A program made the position numbers and the translations under genes. A stretch of DNA of 25,000 nt from Neocallimastix lanati (nom. inval.) (lineage: Eukaryota; Neocallimastigomycota; Neocallimastigomycetes; Neocallimastigales; Neocallimastigaceae): the NCBI GenBank assembly GCA_016946835.1, contig JACVTC010000020.1, forward strand, positions 1 to 25,000, read 5' to 3'. The notes beneath the pieces were generated by a model, which saw only the letters and a program-made list of their open reading frames with translations, was not told where the DNA came from and searched no databases. Each line of letters opens with the position of its first letter. Positions within the stretch are counted from its first letter, which is position 1. Positions 7,346 through 17,112 of this stretch are shown here, one piece after another.

Positions 7346-10300
7346 ATGACAAAACAATAGCTTCATTAAATAATTTACAAAATAATACTTTTACTAAGAA
7401 TACTCCAATTGATAATAATTCCTTTAACGAAGAATCTGAAGAATCTGATTTTAGTGACACAACTGAAAGTGAGGATGATATCATTATAAATGCTGTAAAA
7501 AGAAAAATGAATGATAATAACAGCGAAAAAGAAGGAAATAATTCCAAGAAAGTACATAAAAGTTTAAAAGATAATCCACGTCCTTTTGCAACTCCTGCTT
7601 TAAGAAAGAAGAAAGAAAATGAGCTGCATAATAAACCAAATAAAGTTTATAAAAATCAAATACTTCCTTCAATTTTAACTCAACCAAATATTAACAAAGA
7701 AAAACAAAAAGAAAAGGAATTAAGAAATATGACAAGAGTAAGAGAAAGTAAAGAAGAAAACAACAATTATTCATCAAAAGGAAAGGAAAAAGTTGAATCT
7801 GAAGATATACTTGTAATCGATAATGAAATAGAAGATCTAGAAATGAATAAAGATAATCAACAAAATAAAACTAATACTTTGGAAAAATTAATTTCAACAA
7901 AAACTAAGGAAACTAATAATGGAAATACTCAATTAGTAAAAAGGAATATCAAAATGATGAATAATAAAGAACCTTACAATATTATGGATGATTTAAATAA
8001 TCTTAAATCCAGTATTACGATAGGTCAACTCTTGAATGCATGTCCTAAAATTCGTTCACAATTAACTCAAGGTTTAAAGTTAGAAAAGTCTAAAATAATT
8101 GGAACTGTAGACAATGTAATAGCACGAACTTTATTAGTAAATAACTATGACCATAGCTACATAAGTAAAAGTAATGAAGTAGCCGAAGAAGACTTAGCAA
8201 TGGTTGATGCAAGTGTTGACGGAGTACTAGGAAAACTTTTAATTGATTCTTGTAGTAACCTAAGCATCGTTACTAAGCAGTATTTTGATAAATTACCTGG
8301 TGAATATGAAATAGTTGGAAAAAGTCGTGGAAGAATCCAACTAGCAACACAAGATGAAGAATACTCGGAAGGAATTATTGTTCGATTACCAGTAAAAATT
8401 AATAATTATGAATTTAATGCGGACTTTAGAATTATTGAGAAAGAAGACTCATTTTATGATATGTTAATAAACTTTAAAACTCAAATCGATCATTGTTTAT
8501 TTATTCATCCAACCTTAAACAGTCTATGTAAACTTTTGTCAGAAAGTGAATACGAAGAAATAGCTAAAATAAATAATCAATATTATGATGAAGAAAGTAT
8601 AATCTGCACTATTAGAAAAGTTGAAGAAACGAATAATGAAAAGGAAATTATAAAGGAATTAACTCCAATGGAATTTATTGAGAGTGATGAATTTTTAAGT
8701 ACCTTAAATAAAGATTATAAAGAACAAATTATTAAAATTCTCAAAGAAATTATTGACATAGTTGCCACTTCAACAGAAGAACTAACTCCTTCTAAACTTT
8801 CACCACATAAGATCCGTTTGAAAGCAAATGCAAAGCCAGTAAAATTAAGAAGTTATAGGTTAACTAAATTAAAATCAGATATCTTAAAAGAAGAACTTAC
8901 AAAGCTTATTAAGAAAGGATTGATAGAACCATCCTGTTCAGAATGGTCATCTCCAGTAGTACTCATTCTAAAACACAATGGAAAGTGGCGCTTGTGCATT
9001 GACTACCGAAAAGTCAATGATATGACAGAAAAAGATTCTTATTCAGTTCCATATATAGATGAAATTTTTGATAGTCTCGGAGGAGCTAAAATATTTACAA
9101 CTCTTGATTTATTTTCTGGTTTTCACCAAATCTTAATGGATGAAGAAAGCGTTGAAGTAACCACTTTCACTACTAAGTTTGGAAATTATCAATTTAAGGT
9201 TATGCCTTTTGGACTTACTGGAGCTCCCTCAACCTTCCAAAGAGAAATGAATAAAATTTTATTCCCTTTTATTGGTGAATTTGTTTATGTATTTATTGAT
9301 GATGTTTTGATCTATTCAAAAAGTATCGAAGAACATTTAATTCATATTAAACAAGTATTAGAAGTATTTAAAGAAAACAAGTTAAAAATTAATATTGAAA
9401 AGTGCCATTTTCTTCAAACTGAAGTTGATGTATTAGGTCACAAACTTACTACTAAAGGATTAAGTCCCATGGAAAGTAAAATAACAGCTATTAAGAAGTG
9501 GGAAGCCCCTTCATCAATTCATGAATTAAGATCATTTCTAGGAGCAATAGGGTATTATCGTGACTTTATCCCTAAATATGCTCAAATTACCTCACCTTTA
9601 TGTAAATTATTGAAAAAGAATACTAAATATGAATGGAATAAAGAACAACAAGAAAGCTTTGAACTCCTAAAAGAAAAATTAATCAATGCACCTATTCTAA
9701 AATTTCCGTCATTTGACAAACCTTTTATCATTAGAACTGATGCTTCGTATAATGGAATTGGTGGAGTTCTTTTACAAAAAGAAGAAGAAACCGGTAAGGA
9801 GCATCCAATACACTTTATAAGTAGAAGTTTGAAGAAAACTGAAAAGAATTATGGTATCACAGATTTGGAAGGAACAGCTTTATTTTACTGTATGACTAAA
9901 TTTAAATCTTATATTGAAGGAAATCCATTACCTACAACTATTTACACAGATCATAAACCATTAGTTGGTTTATTTAAGAATAAAGAACCTTTGAATGCAA
10001 GGCAAACAAGATGGTGTCTAACCGCTAGTATGCTTGGAATTAATATAAAATATGAATCAGGCAAAAAGAATGTGTTAGCTGATGCTCTTTCAAGAATGAA
10101 AAGTAAGGAAGAGAGAAAGATATTATTAACAAAAATTACTAATGGAAATAATGAAGAATTATTATCTAAGGTTATAAAGGAATTTATTAATGAAAAGTTT
10201 ACTGTTATTGATGGTGAAGATTACTTTATCGACAATGGAAATTATAGAAAATTAATAACGGACGAAAATGAAAGGTTTAAATTAATTTTAGAAGCTCATA

Positions 10301-11322
10301 ATATTGGCCACGAAGGATATTACAAAACATATCAAAGACTTAAGAAAAACTTTTATTGGAATCATATGATTAAAGATATCAAAAGAATTGTTAGTAATTG
10401 TGAAAAATGCCAGTTAAATCGTCCTCAACCATATCCAGAACCAACCGAAAACCATCCAACTAAAGTGGAGGGTCCCTTTGTGCATTTAGGATTAGATATT
10501 ATAGGACCGTTACCAAAAACAAGAAATAATAATCAATATATTATAGTAACTGTTGATTACTTTACCAAATGGGTTGAAGCCGAACCCACTGAAAACATAA
10601 CTTCCTCTGATATAATTAAATTTTTAATAAACGTTTTTGCAAGACATGGTGTGCCTCAAGTTATTACTACAGATAATGGAGTCCAATTCACTTCTGATAT
10701 GACTAAAATCTTTCTTGATCTTTATGATGTTTATGTAAAATTCATAGCTACCTATCACCCTGAATCCAATGGTCTCACTGAAAACCGAAATAAAGAAATT
10801 GGAAAATTACTTCGTTTATTAGGAAGGAAAAATCAAGATTGGGATGAAGTTTTACCTTCTGCTTTATGGGCACTTCGAACTACCAAAAACACAGCTACCG
10901 GACATTCTAGTTTTGAATTAGTATATGGAAGAGAAGACCAACAGCCTTATGATATAGCCATAAGAACAATTGAAAATGCAGGTAAATCGTATGATGAAAT
11001 TTTAATGGAAAAATTTGTTCGTCATTATCAATGGACTAGAGAAGCATGCGAAAATGTGAAGAATGCTAACAAGTATTGGGCAACAAGACGAGAAGAACAA
11101 ATAAGTATGAAAAAAGGAAAAGAATTAAAAGCTGGTGATCTTGTTCTTGTTAGAAACTTTAGCCGCACTAAGCTAGAACCATATTACAATGGACCATTTA
11201 AAATTTTAAAAATTCAATTCAACACGGCAACCTTAATCGATCAGAAGACTGGAAAGCAACTCGATAGGAATGTTCACTTTAAAAATTTAGTAAAGTTTAA
11301 CTCCGCTTACAGAGAAGCTTGA
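7318..11322 (+). CDS. E2 Pol: protease, reverse transcriptase, RNase H, integrase
   Basis: The pol frame is open from 7318; the first ATG is at 7507 (1,271 codons from there), but entry by frameshift is more likely than internal initiation. Residue numbers are from that ATG. An Asn/Lys-rich stretch (1-230) leads to a retropepsin-like domain with LLIDSCS (D247), where the usual DTG/DSG is DSC. RT spans about 440-650, with the catalytic VFIDDVLIYS (D598, D599). RNase H has D745, E788, D815 and D859. The integrase zinc site is H931, H935, C965, C968. Its core DD35E triad is D997, D1056 and E1092, and a GPF motif is at 1229-1231. No chromodomain follows. All catalytic residues except the protease glycine are present, with no stop or frameshift. 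Confidence 0.92.
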   Translation, partial: LLNGSRSTPNDKTIASLNNLQNNTFTKNTPIDNNSFNEESEESDFSDTTESEDDIIINAVKRKMNDNNSEKEGNNSKKVHKSLKDNPRPFATPALRKKKENELHNKPNKVYKNQILPSILTQPNINKEKQKEKELRNMTRVRESKEENNNYSSKGKEKVESEDILVIDNEIEDLEMNKDNQQNKTNTLEKLISTKTKETNNGNTQLVKRNIKMMNNKEPYNIMDDLNNLKSSITIGQLLNACPKIRSQLTQGLKLEKSKIIGTVDNVIARTLLVNNYDHSYISKSNEVAEEDLAMVDASVDGVLGKLLIDSCSNLSIVTKQYFDKLPGEYEIVGKSRGRIQLATQDEEYSEGIIVRLPVKINNYEFNADFRIIEKEDSFYDMLINFKTQIDHCLFIHPTLNSLCKLLSESEYEEIAKINNQYYDEESIICTIRKVEETNNEKEIIKELTPMEFIESDEFLSTLNKDYKEQIIKILKEIIDIVATSTEELTPSKLSPHKIRLKANAKPVKLRSYRLTKLKSDILKEELTKLIKKGLIEPSCSEWSSPVVLILKHNGKWRLCIDYRKVNDMTEKDSYSVPYIDEIFDSLGGAKIFTTLDLFSGFHQILMDEESVEVTTFTTKFGNYQFKVMPFGLTGAPSTFQREMNKILFPFIGEFVYVFIDDVLIYSKSIEEHLIHIKQVLEVFKENKLKINIEKCHFLQTEVDVLGHKLTTKGLSPMESKITAIKKWEAPSSIHELRSFLGAIGYYRDFIPKYAQITSPLCKLLKKNTKYEWNKEQQESFELLKEKLINAPILKFPSFDKPFIIRTDASYNGIGGVLLQKEEETGKEHPIHFISRSLKKTEKNYGITDLEGTALFYCMTKFKSYIEGNPLPTTIYTDHKPLVGLFKNKEPLNARQTRWCLTASMLGINIKYESGKKNVLADALSRMKSKEERKILLTKITNGNNEELLSKVIKEFINEKFTVIDGEDYFIDNGNYRKLITDENERFKLILEAHNIGHEGYYKTYQRLKKNFYWNHMIKDIKRIVSNCEKCQLNRPQPYPEPTENHPTKVEGPFVHLGLDIIGPLPKTRNNNQYIIVTVDYFTKWVEAEPTENITSSDIIKFLINVFARHGVPQVITTDNGVQFTSDMTKIFLDLYDVYVKFIATYHPESNGLTENRNKEIGKLLRLLGRKNQDWDEVLPSALWALRTTKNTATGHSSFELVYGREDQQPYDIAIRTIENAGKSYDEILMEKFVRHYQWTREACENVKNANKYWATRREEQISMKKGKELKAGDLVLVRNFSRTKLEPYYNGPFKILKIQFNTATLIDQKTGKQLDRNVHFKNLVKFNSAYREA

Positions 11323-11340
11323 GTCTTCGTCGGGGCATCT
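11323..11340 (+). other. Polypurine-tract region of E2
   Basis: The short GGGG-containing stretch just before the 3' LTR (CGGGGCATCT ends at 11340) is the expected site of plus-strand priming. The tract is short compared with many elements. Confidence 0.4.
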
Positions 11341-11836
11341 TGATAAGAATGTACTAAATAATGCATTCTTAATTAAATCTACGATTTATTTCTAATACAT
11401 TATGTGTACATTATTATTTTTGTACTTTAATAAATTTTTAAATCCAAAGATCAAAAATTAAATCAAAAATTATATTAAACTTTATATTTTTATATTAAAT
11501 CTTATATTAATAGTAATATTTTTATATATTTAAAACTTATATTAGCAATATTAATAATAAATCTTATTTTTTTTATATTAATAATGAAAATTTATATTAA
11601 TAATATTTTTATATATTGATAATTAAAAATTTATATATTATATTTTAACTTTTTATTATAAAATTTTATATCGAAATGTTTTATTTTATATTGAAAAATA
11701 TTTTATTTTATTAAAAACCTTTATATTAGAATAGTATTTTTATTTTTATTTGAATATTTTAACAGATTGTAATAAAAATTATAGCCAATTAAATAAATTC
11801 TTATTAGTAATATTTTAGATATTTTTAAATAAATAA

Positions 11837-11891
<55 letters not shown>

Positions 11892-12198
11892 TTTTATTAA
11901 TATTATAAATGTATTTTATTTATATTGTTATAATTAAATTTTATATAATTGATTATAAAAATCAATTTAAATTTAATAGTTTTTATATATAAAAAGAAAA
12001 ATAATAATAAAATGTAATTTAGTGGCAAGAACAACTTTTATGCCTTGAAAAAAAAGTATAAATAGTTGTAAATTTTGCTACTAATTTTTAAATATCATCA
12101 AATAAAATCAAATAAATTTATAAATAAAAATAATAAATAAATAAATAAAATTTGTGTTTCCTTACTTTATTTTTATTTAATTCTCTAAAACCTTAACA
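11341..12198 (+). repeat. E2 3' LTR
   Basis: 858 bp, same as the 5' LTR but with 51 instead of 50 A residues (11839-11889). TATA box at 12056-12065. Ends TTAACA and is followed by the target duplication TGAA (12199-12202). Confidence 0.93.
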
Positions 12199-12202
12199 TG
12201 AA

Positions 12203-12214
12203 GATTTCGTTACA
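12203..12214 (-). mobile_element. LTR-A, terminal 12 bp (displaced by E2)
   Basis: GATTTCGTTACA on the plus strand is the 5' end (TGTAACGAAATC) of minus-oriented LTR-A, separated from the rest at 4204 by E2. CTAT at 12215-12218 is the outer target duplication, matching 3589-3592. Confidence 0.75.
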
Positions 12215-12218
12215 CTAT

Positions 12219-12704
12219 TACTAAATAAAGAGAATTATAATTAATAACTAAAATAAATATAATCAATTCTAATTGAGTTCATTTATTATTTATTTATTAT
12301 TTAAATATTATTAGTAAATTTATTATATATTTTCTATTTAAAAATAATATAAAAGTTGTCATAATTATTTAATATAAATTTAGCATAAAATGCCGTAAGT
12401 TTCAACATGACTAATTGCATAGTTTCATGTTGTTAATTTATCTTGTGAAAAACCTTAACTCTTATTATTTAAATTAAATTACATAAAAAGAAATGATTTT
12501 CAAATACTAGTTTCACAAGAGAAATTTTTAATTTATTAGTATGATTGGGAAAAAATCGAAATTATGTTAAAAATATTTTCAATAATTTTATACACGTGAC
12601 TTCAAATAAATTTATTTTAATTTTACTTAAATTTATGATTAAATTTAATTAAAATTATTTAAAGATATTAATATCTTTACATAGAATTCAATTTTAAAAT
12701 CCTG
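12219..12704. other. AT-rich gene-free spacer with inverted repeats
   Basis: No coding frame. Two perfect inverted repeats: CAACATGA/TCATGTTG (12403-12410, 12425-12432) and TCTTGTGAAA/TTTCACAAGA (12441-12450, 12511-12520). The left end of the chromovirus remnant lies near 12700. Confidence 0.5.
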
Positions 12705-14272
12705 TATCGTTCCGGTTCCTCTAATGGTAAACCTGATGCTCTTTCCCGCCGTCCTGATTATGTTAACTTAATGATTCAGATATTCCCTTTACCGTCCTTC
12801 GTCCAGAAAATTTTTGTGCTCTTGTTTGTTCAATCTCTTCTCTTAACAATGAAATTCTAACTGGTTATAAATCTGACTCCTTCTATCAAGACGTATGTAC
12901 TTATCTTGATAATAAAAAACCTCCCATCACTCATAGCCAAATTGATAAATTTTCCCTTAACAATGGCTTTCTTCTTTTCAATAGGCGTATTTATGTTCCA
13001 CCAAGCTGCCTTACACAAATTATGAAAATATGTCATGATTCTCCTACTGCAGGTCATTATGGCATTAAAAAAACTATTTCTCTTACTTTTCGTGATTTTT
13101 GGTGGCCTTTTTTATCCTCTGATATCAAGAAGTATGTTCGATCCTGCGATATCTGTTGTCGCTCTAAAACTTCACGCCATAAACATTATGGTTTTCTGAA
13201 CCCTCTTGAAATTAGTGAACGTCCTTGGTCTTCCATTTCAATGGACTTTATTACAGATTTACCCGACTCTGATGGCTTTACATGCATTCTCGTTATCGTG
13301 GATAGATTAACTAAAATGTTCCATCTTATCCCTTTCCATGGTCTCCCTTCCGCTATTGACACTGCTTCTGCCTTCACTGACCATATATTTAGACTTCATG
13401 GCCTTCCCGAAGAAATTATTTCCGACAGAGGTTCCCAGTTTACTTCAAAATTTTGGAAAGCTGTTTGCCACTCTCTTAACATTGATCTCAAACTTTCATT
13501 TCTATATCATCACCAATCCAATGGCCAGACGGAGAGAGTGAACTCCGTTGTAGAACAATATCTAAGATGTTTTTCAAATTATAAGGGTTCTGATTGAAAA
13601 AACTACCTAAGCTTTGCCGAATTTAGCTATAACAACGCTGTTCAAGAATCTACGGGTTTTTCTCCTTTCTTCCTTAACTATGATTTTCACCCAAAACATT
13701 CACCTTTAATTCCCAAGCAAATTAATGTACCTCGTGCTGTAGAATTTACCAAAGATTTTCAAGATTTAATAAAGAAATTAAAAGAAAACTTGAAAATGGC
13801 CATAGAAACCCAGAAGAAACAGGCCGACAAGTATAGATGCAAACCTCCTAAATTTAAAAAGGGTGATAAAGTTTGGCTTGATAGTTCCCTAATCATTCAT
13901 AAGGGAAATAAAAAGTTCAAACCAAGAAAACTAGGTCCATATAAAATATTGGAAAAAGTAACTGAAGTCTCTTATAAATTAGATTTACCTAAATCTCTTA
14001 GAATTCACCCAATTGTACATGTATCAAGCTTGGAGCCTTATTGCGAAGACAACCTCAACAGAATAACACCAGCTCCACCTCCTATTATAATAAATGATGA
14101 AGAAGAATACGAGGTAGAAGAAATTTTAGACAAAAGAAAACATTATGGTAAAATACAATACTTAATTAAGTGGGAAGGTTATCCTCTTTCTGAAGCATCT
14201 TGGGAACCAAAAGAAATTTTAAATTGGGATGAAAATTTAAAAAATTTTAACAAAAAATTTATCAATAAATAA
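12705..14272 (+). pseudogene. Chromovirus pol, 3' half: RNase H end, integrase, chromodomain
   Basis: Begins with the end of RNase H (SGSSNGKPDALSRRPDY), shifts frame at about 12765, then runs in one frame from 12767 to the TAA at 14270-14272. The only interruption is TGA at 13595-13597, exactly where related integrases have Trp (GSD-stop-KNYLSFAEFSYNN), so TGG to TGA is likely. The integrase has HHCC zinc residues (CHDSPTAGHYG, CDICC) and a DD35E triad at codons 13244, 13424 and 13532. GPY follows (KLGPYKILEKV). A chromodomain (about 14107-14262; YEVEEILDKR, LIKWEGYPLSEASWEP) would bind methylated histone and steer insertion into heterochromatin. Gag, protease and RT are absent. It is richer in C than E2, suggesting a different lineage. 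Confidence 0.88.
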
Positions 14273-14480
14273 TAACTAAATAATACTTATTTTTACTCTC
14301 ATTTTATTGTTATAATATTTTTATCAATATCAATATAAATATCAAAATTTTATTATAAAAAAAAAAATAAAATAAAAATAAAAAATGTATGATTTTAATA
14401 TATTTAGAATTTTCTAGTTTTATATAGTTAAAATTTTATTTTTTTGTTTCGTCTGGTATCCGAATCCTGGAGGAGGACCA
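14273..14480 (+). other. Chromovirus 3' untranslated region and polypurine tract
   Basis: Non-coding A/T-rich stretch ending in GGAGGAGGA (14469-14477), a purine tract placed three bases before LTR-B, the expected plus-strand primer site. Confidence 0.65.
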
Positions 14481-14507
14481 TGTAACGAATCATAAAAATT
14501 AACTTAA

Positions 14508-14570
14508 TGTCTTAGTGGTTAGTAACTAAGACTTTAGTTCGAACTTCTCAAGTTCAAAACCTTTATTTTT
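14508..14570 (+). ncRNA. tRNA-like Pol III module in LTR-B
   Basis: A-box-like TGTCTTAGTGG (14508-14518, one mismatch to TRGYNNANNNG), B-box-like AGTTCAAAACC (14551-14561, three mismatches), 32 nt apart as in LTR-A. A 7-bp D-arm-like stem GTCTTAG/CTAAGAC encloses GGTTAG. A hairpin GAACTT/AAGTTC lies just before and into the B box. T5 at 14566-14570 would end Pol III transcription. It is not a recognisable functional tRNA. Confidence 0.5.
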
Positions 14571-14680
14571 CCAAAAATATATTTTATTATTATTTTTATT
14601 TTATTTTTATTTTTATTAAGAAAAATAGTTTGATTGGTTAATTTTAATTCATTAAAATTTCTTTATTTTATCAAAATTTT

Positions 14681-14690
14681 TATATAAATA
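14681..14690 (+). promoter_or_regulatory. TATA box of LTR-B
   Basis: TATATAAATA followed by GGAGTGTAAAGAG, about 200 bp from the LTR start. This marks the probable U3/R boundary. The similarity to the second LTR copy begins just after it. Confidence 0.55.
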
Positions 14691-15463
14691 GGAGTGTAAA
14701 GAGTTCTATCAGAAACAGATTACAGATAACATATTTTAACACCAAAATAAAAAGAACACGTAATAAAAATTCGTTTTTTTAAATAAAATAATCTTTATTA
14801 ATTAAAAAAATTAGATCTCTTTTTTGTTATTAACTATCATATAGTCAATAACTAATACATCTATTTAATTATAGAAATTTACATTTATTTATATTTTTTC
14901 ATTATTACATTATAATATATTATTTCTATCTAATTTACATATATTACTATTTATTTATAAACAAAATATTTATTAATAATTTTATTAAATAATAATTAAC
15001 CAAACTAAACAATAATTAATTCAATAAACTTTCAACTTATTTACAATAATAATTAAATTCAATAACAATTCATTTATTATATATTTATTATATAAATATT
15101 ATTAATTCTAATGTTTATATATTTACAATTCAAAACTATTTTTATAAACTATTTAAACTAATTTTAACTATTTAAAACTATTCCGAAATTAATTTTAAAG
15201 TATTTTAAACTAACTAAACTAAATTAACTAAGTTAAATAGAATAACTATTTTTAAATAAACTAAACTAAATTAACTAACTTAAATAAATTATTTAGATTA
15301 AAGTTATTATCCAAAATTATTTAAATAATAATTTTTCCTTTATGAAAAGTTTACATAAATTTATAATTAATTTTCATATACGTAAATCATAAATTTATGT
15401 AATTTTATTACATTAATTAATTATGTAATAATTAATTATTAAAGATTTTATTAAATCTTTACA

Positions 15464-15675
15464 AGGAGTGGATTTTCCTCTAAAAATATTTTATACTTTG
15501 AATTTTTATTAATAAAATAAAATTATTATTAAACACTAACTTATTAAGTTAATTAATGCGTTTTTGATAATAAATTTATAATTAATAAAAAAAAAATAAA
15601 TAAAAATATTTTACTTGTTTTATTTTAAAGGTTTTTAAGTGTTTATTTTTAAATTTATTGTTAAGAACCATTTCA
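15464..15675. other. Gene-free AT-rich spacer after LTR-B
   Basis: Begins AGGAGTGGATTTTCC, which resembles the E2 leader word AGGAGCGGATAGAGC (5274-5288). No coding frame or other feature. Confidence 0.35.
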
Positions 15676-15822
15676 TTACACTAATTCTCTCGTATTTCCA
15701 GAGAATGTAGGAGGGTCATTGATAATTTTAAGCTGAGGTACTTGATTTACCTGCTGTTGTTGGTTCATGTCATTTTCCAAATTTAGATTTTGAAAAATAA
15801 TGTTTAGTTCTTCCAATGTGAA
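15676..15822 (-). pseudogene. Gag N-terminal fragment
   Basis: An open minus-strand stretch of 48 codons between stops reads LEELNIIFQNLNLENDMNQQ, then about ten residues later PQLKIINDPPTFSGNTREL. The last part (PPTFSGN) is typical of the start of a Ty3/gypsy Gag capsid domain. It ends abruptly in TAA, and nothing continues the capsid fold to the left, so it is a truncated remnant. An ATG lies at 15768-15766. It is much shorter than a Gag of 300-400 residues. Confidence 0.5.
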
Positions 15823-16100
15823 TTACCAAAAAATAATTTTTTTTTTTTTTTTTTTTTAATTTTGATCTCTTATTATTAATTATACAAGTTATTAATATTT
15901 TTATATTTAATATCGTAAAGTCGTTCAGATTCTATCCACTTGAAAAGGTGTCGAACGAGTAAACGAAGAAAACCATAGAATAATAAACCTATTATTAATA
16001 TCTCAACCTGAATAGCAGGAGCAACAATAATAAGAGTCCAAAATCAGTAAGGGTTAACAATGCTTAAGAGCAATAAAAATCTATGATGAAAGTCAAAACT
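15823..16100. other. Leader-like non-coding region
   Basis: Lies upstream, in minus sense, of the gag fragment. Contains a short T run near 15838 and a degenerate single copy of the adjoining 23-bp repeat (GAGTCCAAAATCAGTAAGGG, about 16035). No coding frame. Confidence 0.35.
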
Positions 16101-16307
16101 GTAGAGTCCTAAATCATTAGAAAGTAGAGTCCTAAGTTAGTAAAGAGTAGAGTCCTAAATCAGTAGAAAGTAGAGTCCTAAGTTAGTAAAAAGTAGAGTC
16201 CTAAGTTAGTAAAAAGTAGAGTCCTAAATCAATAGAAAGTAGAGTCCTAAGTTAGTAAAAAGTAGAGTCCTAAATCAGTAGAAAGTAGAGTCCTAAATCA
16301 GTAGAAG
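16101..16307. repeat. 23-bp tandem array, nine copies, two variants
   Basis: Nine consecutive 23-bp units begin GTAGAGTCCT. They end either in AAATCAGTAGAAA (variant a) or AAGTTAGTAAAAA (variant b), in the order a b a b b a b a a with few other changes. Without spacers it is a minisatellite, not a CRISPR array. It lies where a retroelement leader would be for the minus-strand gag fragment. Confidence 0.88.
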
Positions 16308-16318
16308 ATTTTATTATT

Positions 16319-17112
16319 TGTAACATGTTTCTTTTTGTTTAAAAGGTATTAGTTATTGTAAAGAGTTTAGAAGAAACAGATTACAAATAACAAAATACAC
16401 AAAATAGTCTAAAACACGTAATAAAAATTCCTTTTTTAATAAATAATCTTTTATTAATTTTAAAAATAAATCTCTTATTGTTATTAACTATTTGATAGTC
16501 AATAACTAATACATCGATTTAAATAATAAATTTTACATATATTTATATTTTTTCATGATTACATTTTAATATATCAAACCTATTTAATATATATATATTA
16601 CTATTTATTTATAAACAAAATATTTATTAATAATTTTATTAAATAATAATTAACTAAAACTAAACAATAATTAATTCAATAAACTTTCAACTTATTTACA
16701 ATAATAATTAAATTCAATAAAAACTCATTTATTAGATATTTATTATATAAATATTATTAATACTAATGTTTATATATATATTTTTCAATTCAAAACTATT
16801 TTTATAAACTATTTAAACTAATTTTAACTATTTAAAACTATTCTGAAATTAATTTTAAAGTATTTTAAACTAACTAAACTAAATTAACTAAGTTAAATAA
16901 ATTATTTAAATTAAATTTATTATCCAAAACTATTTAAATAATAATTTTCCCTTTATGAAAAGTTTACATAATTTTATAATTAATTTTCATATACGTAAAT
17001 CATAAATTTATGTAATTTTATTACATTAATTAATTATTACATAATTAATTATTAAAGATTTTATTAAATCTTTACAATAATTAATCATTATAGATTTTAT
17101 TAAATCTTTACA
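16319..17112 (+). repeat. Second LTR-B-type copy, U3-deleted
   Basis: Starts TGTAACATG and ends ATCTTTACA. From about 16354 it aligns with LTR-B from about 14695 to its end, with small indels. Only about 35 bp separate the start from the homologous part, against about 210 in LTR-B, so the tRNA-like module and TATA box are missing. The flanks TTATT and CTTTG do not match, so it is not a simple solo LTR. Confidence 0.7.

Larger units (their letters stand above)
4205..12198 (+). mobile_element. E2: complete Ty3/gypsy LTR retrotransposon
   Basis: A 7,994-bp element with two 857/858-bp LTRs, a 4-bp target duplication, a primer-binding site, a 1.35-kb leader, gag, a -1 frameshift site, a full pol (protease, RT, RNase H, integrase) and a short G-rich tract before the 3' LTR. 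The integrase lies after RNase H, which defines Ty3/gypsy; there is no chromodomain, unlike the element at 12705. The LTRs are identical except for one A in a 50-nt homopolymer, and both ORFs are open, so insertion was recent and the copy may be competent. It sits inside LTR-A. Confidence 0.92.
14481..15463 (+). repeat. LTR-B: 3' LTR of the chromovirus remnant
   Basis: Starts TGTAACGAATC just after the purine tract and ends ATCTTTACA (983 bp). The end is set by comparison with the second copy at 16319-17112, where similarity stops at the same TTTACA. U3 holds a tRNA-like module (14508-14570) and a TATA box (14681-14690). The rest is A/T-rich with no coding frame. Confidence 0.75.

Noticed and set aside
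7272-7687. Three minus-strand frames opposite the gag-pol junction
   Set aside because: They are mirror frames of A-rich coding sequence and are Phe/Leu/Ile-rich without domains.
16101-16307. CRISPR array
   Set aside because: Units are directly adjacent with no unique spacers, and the context is eukaryotic.
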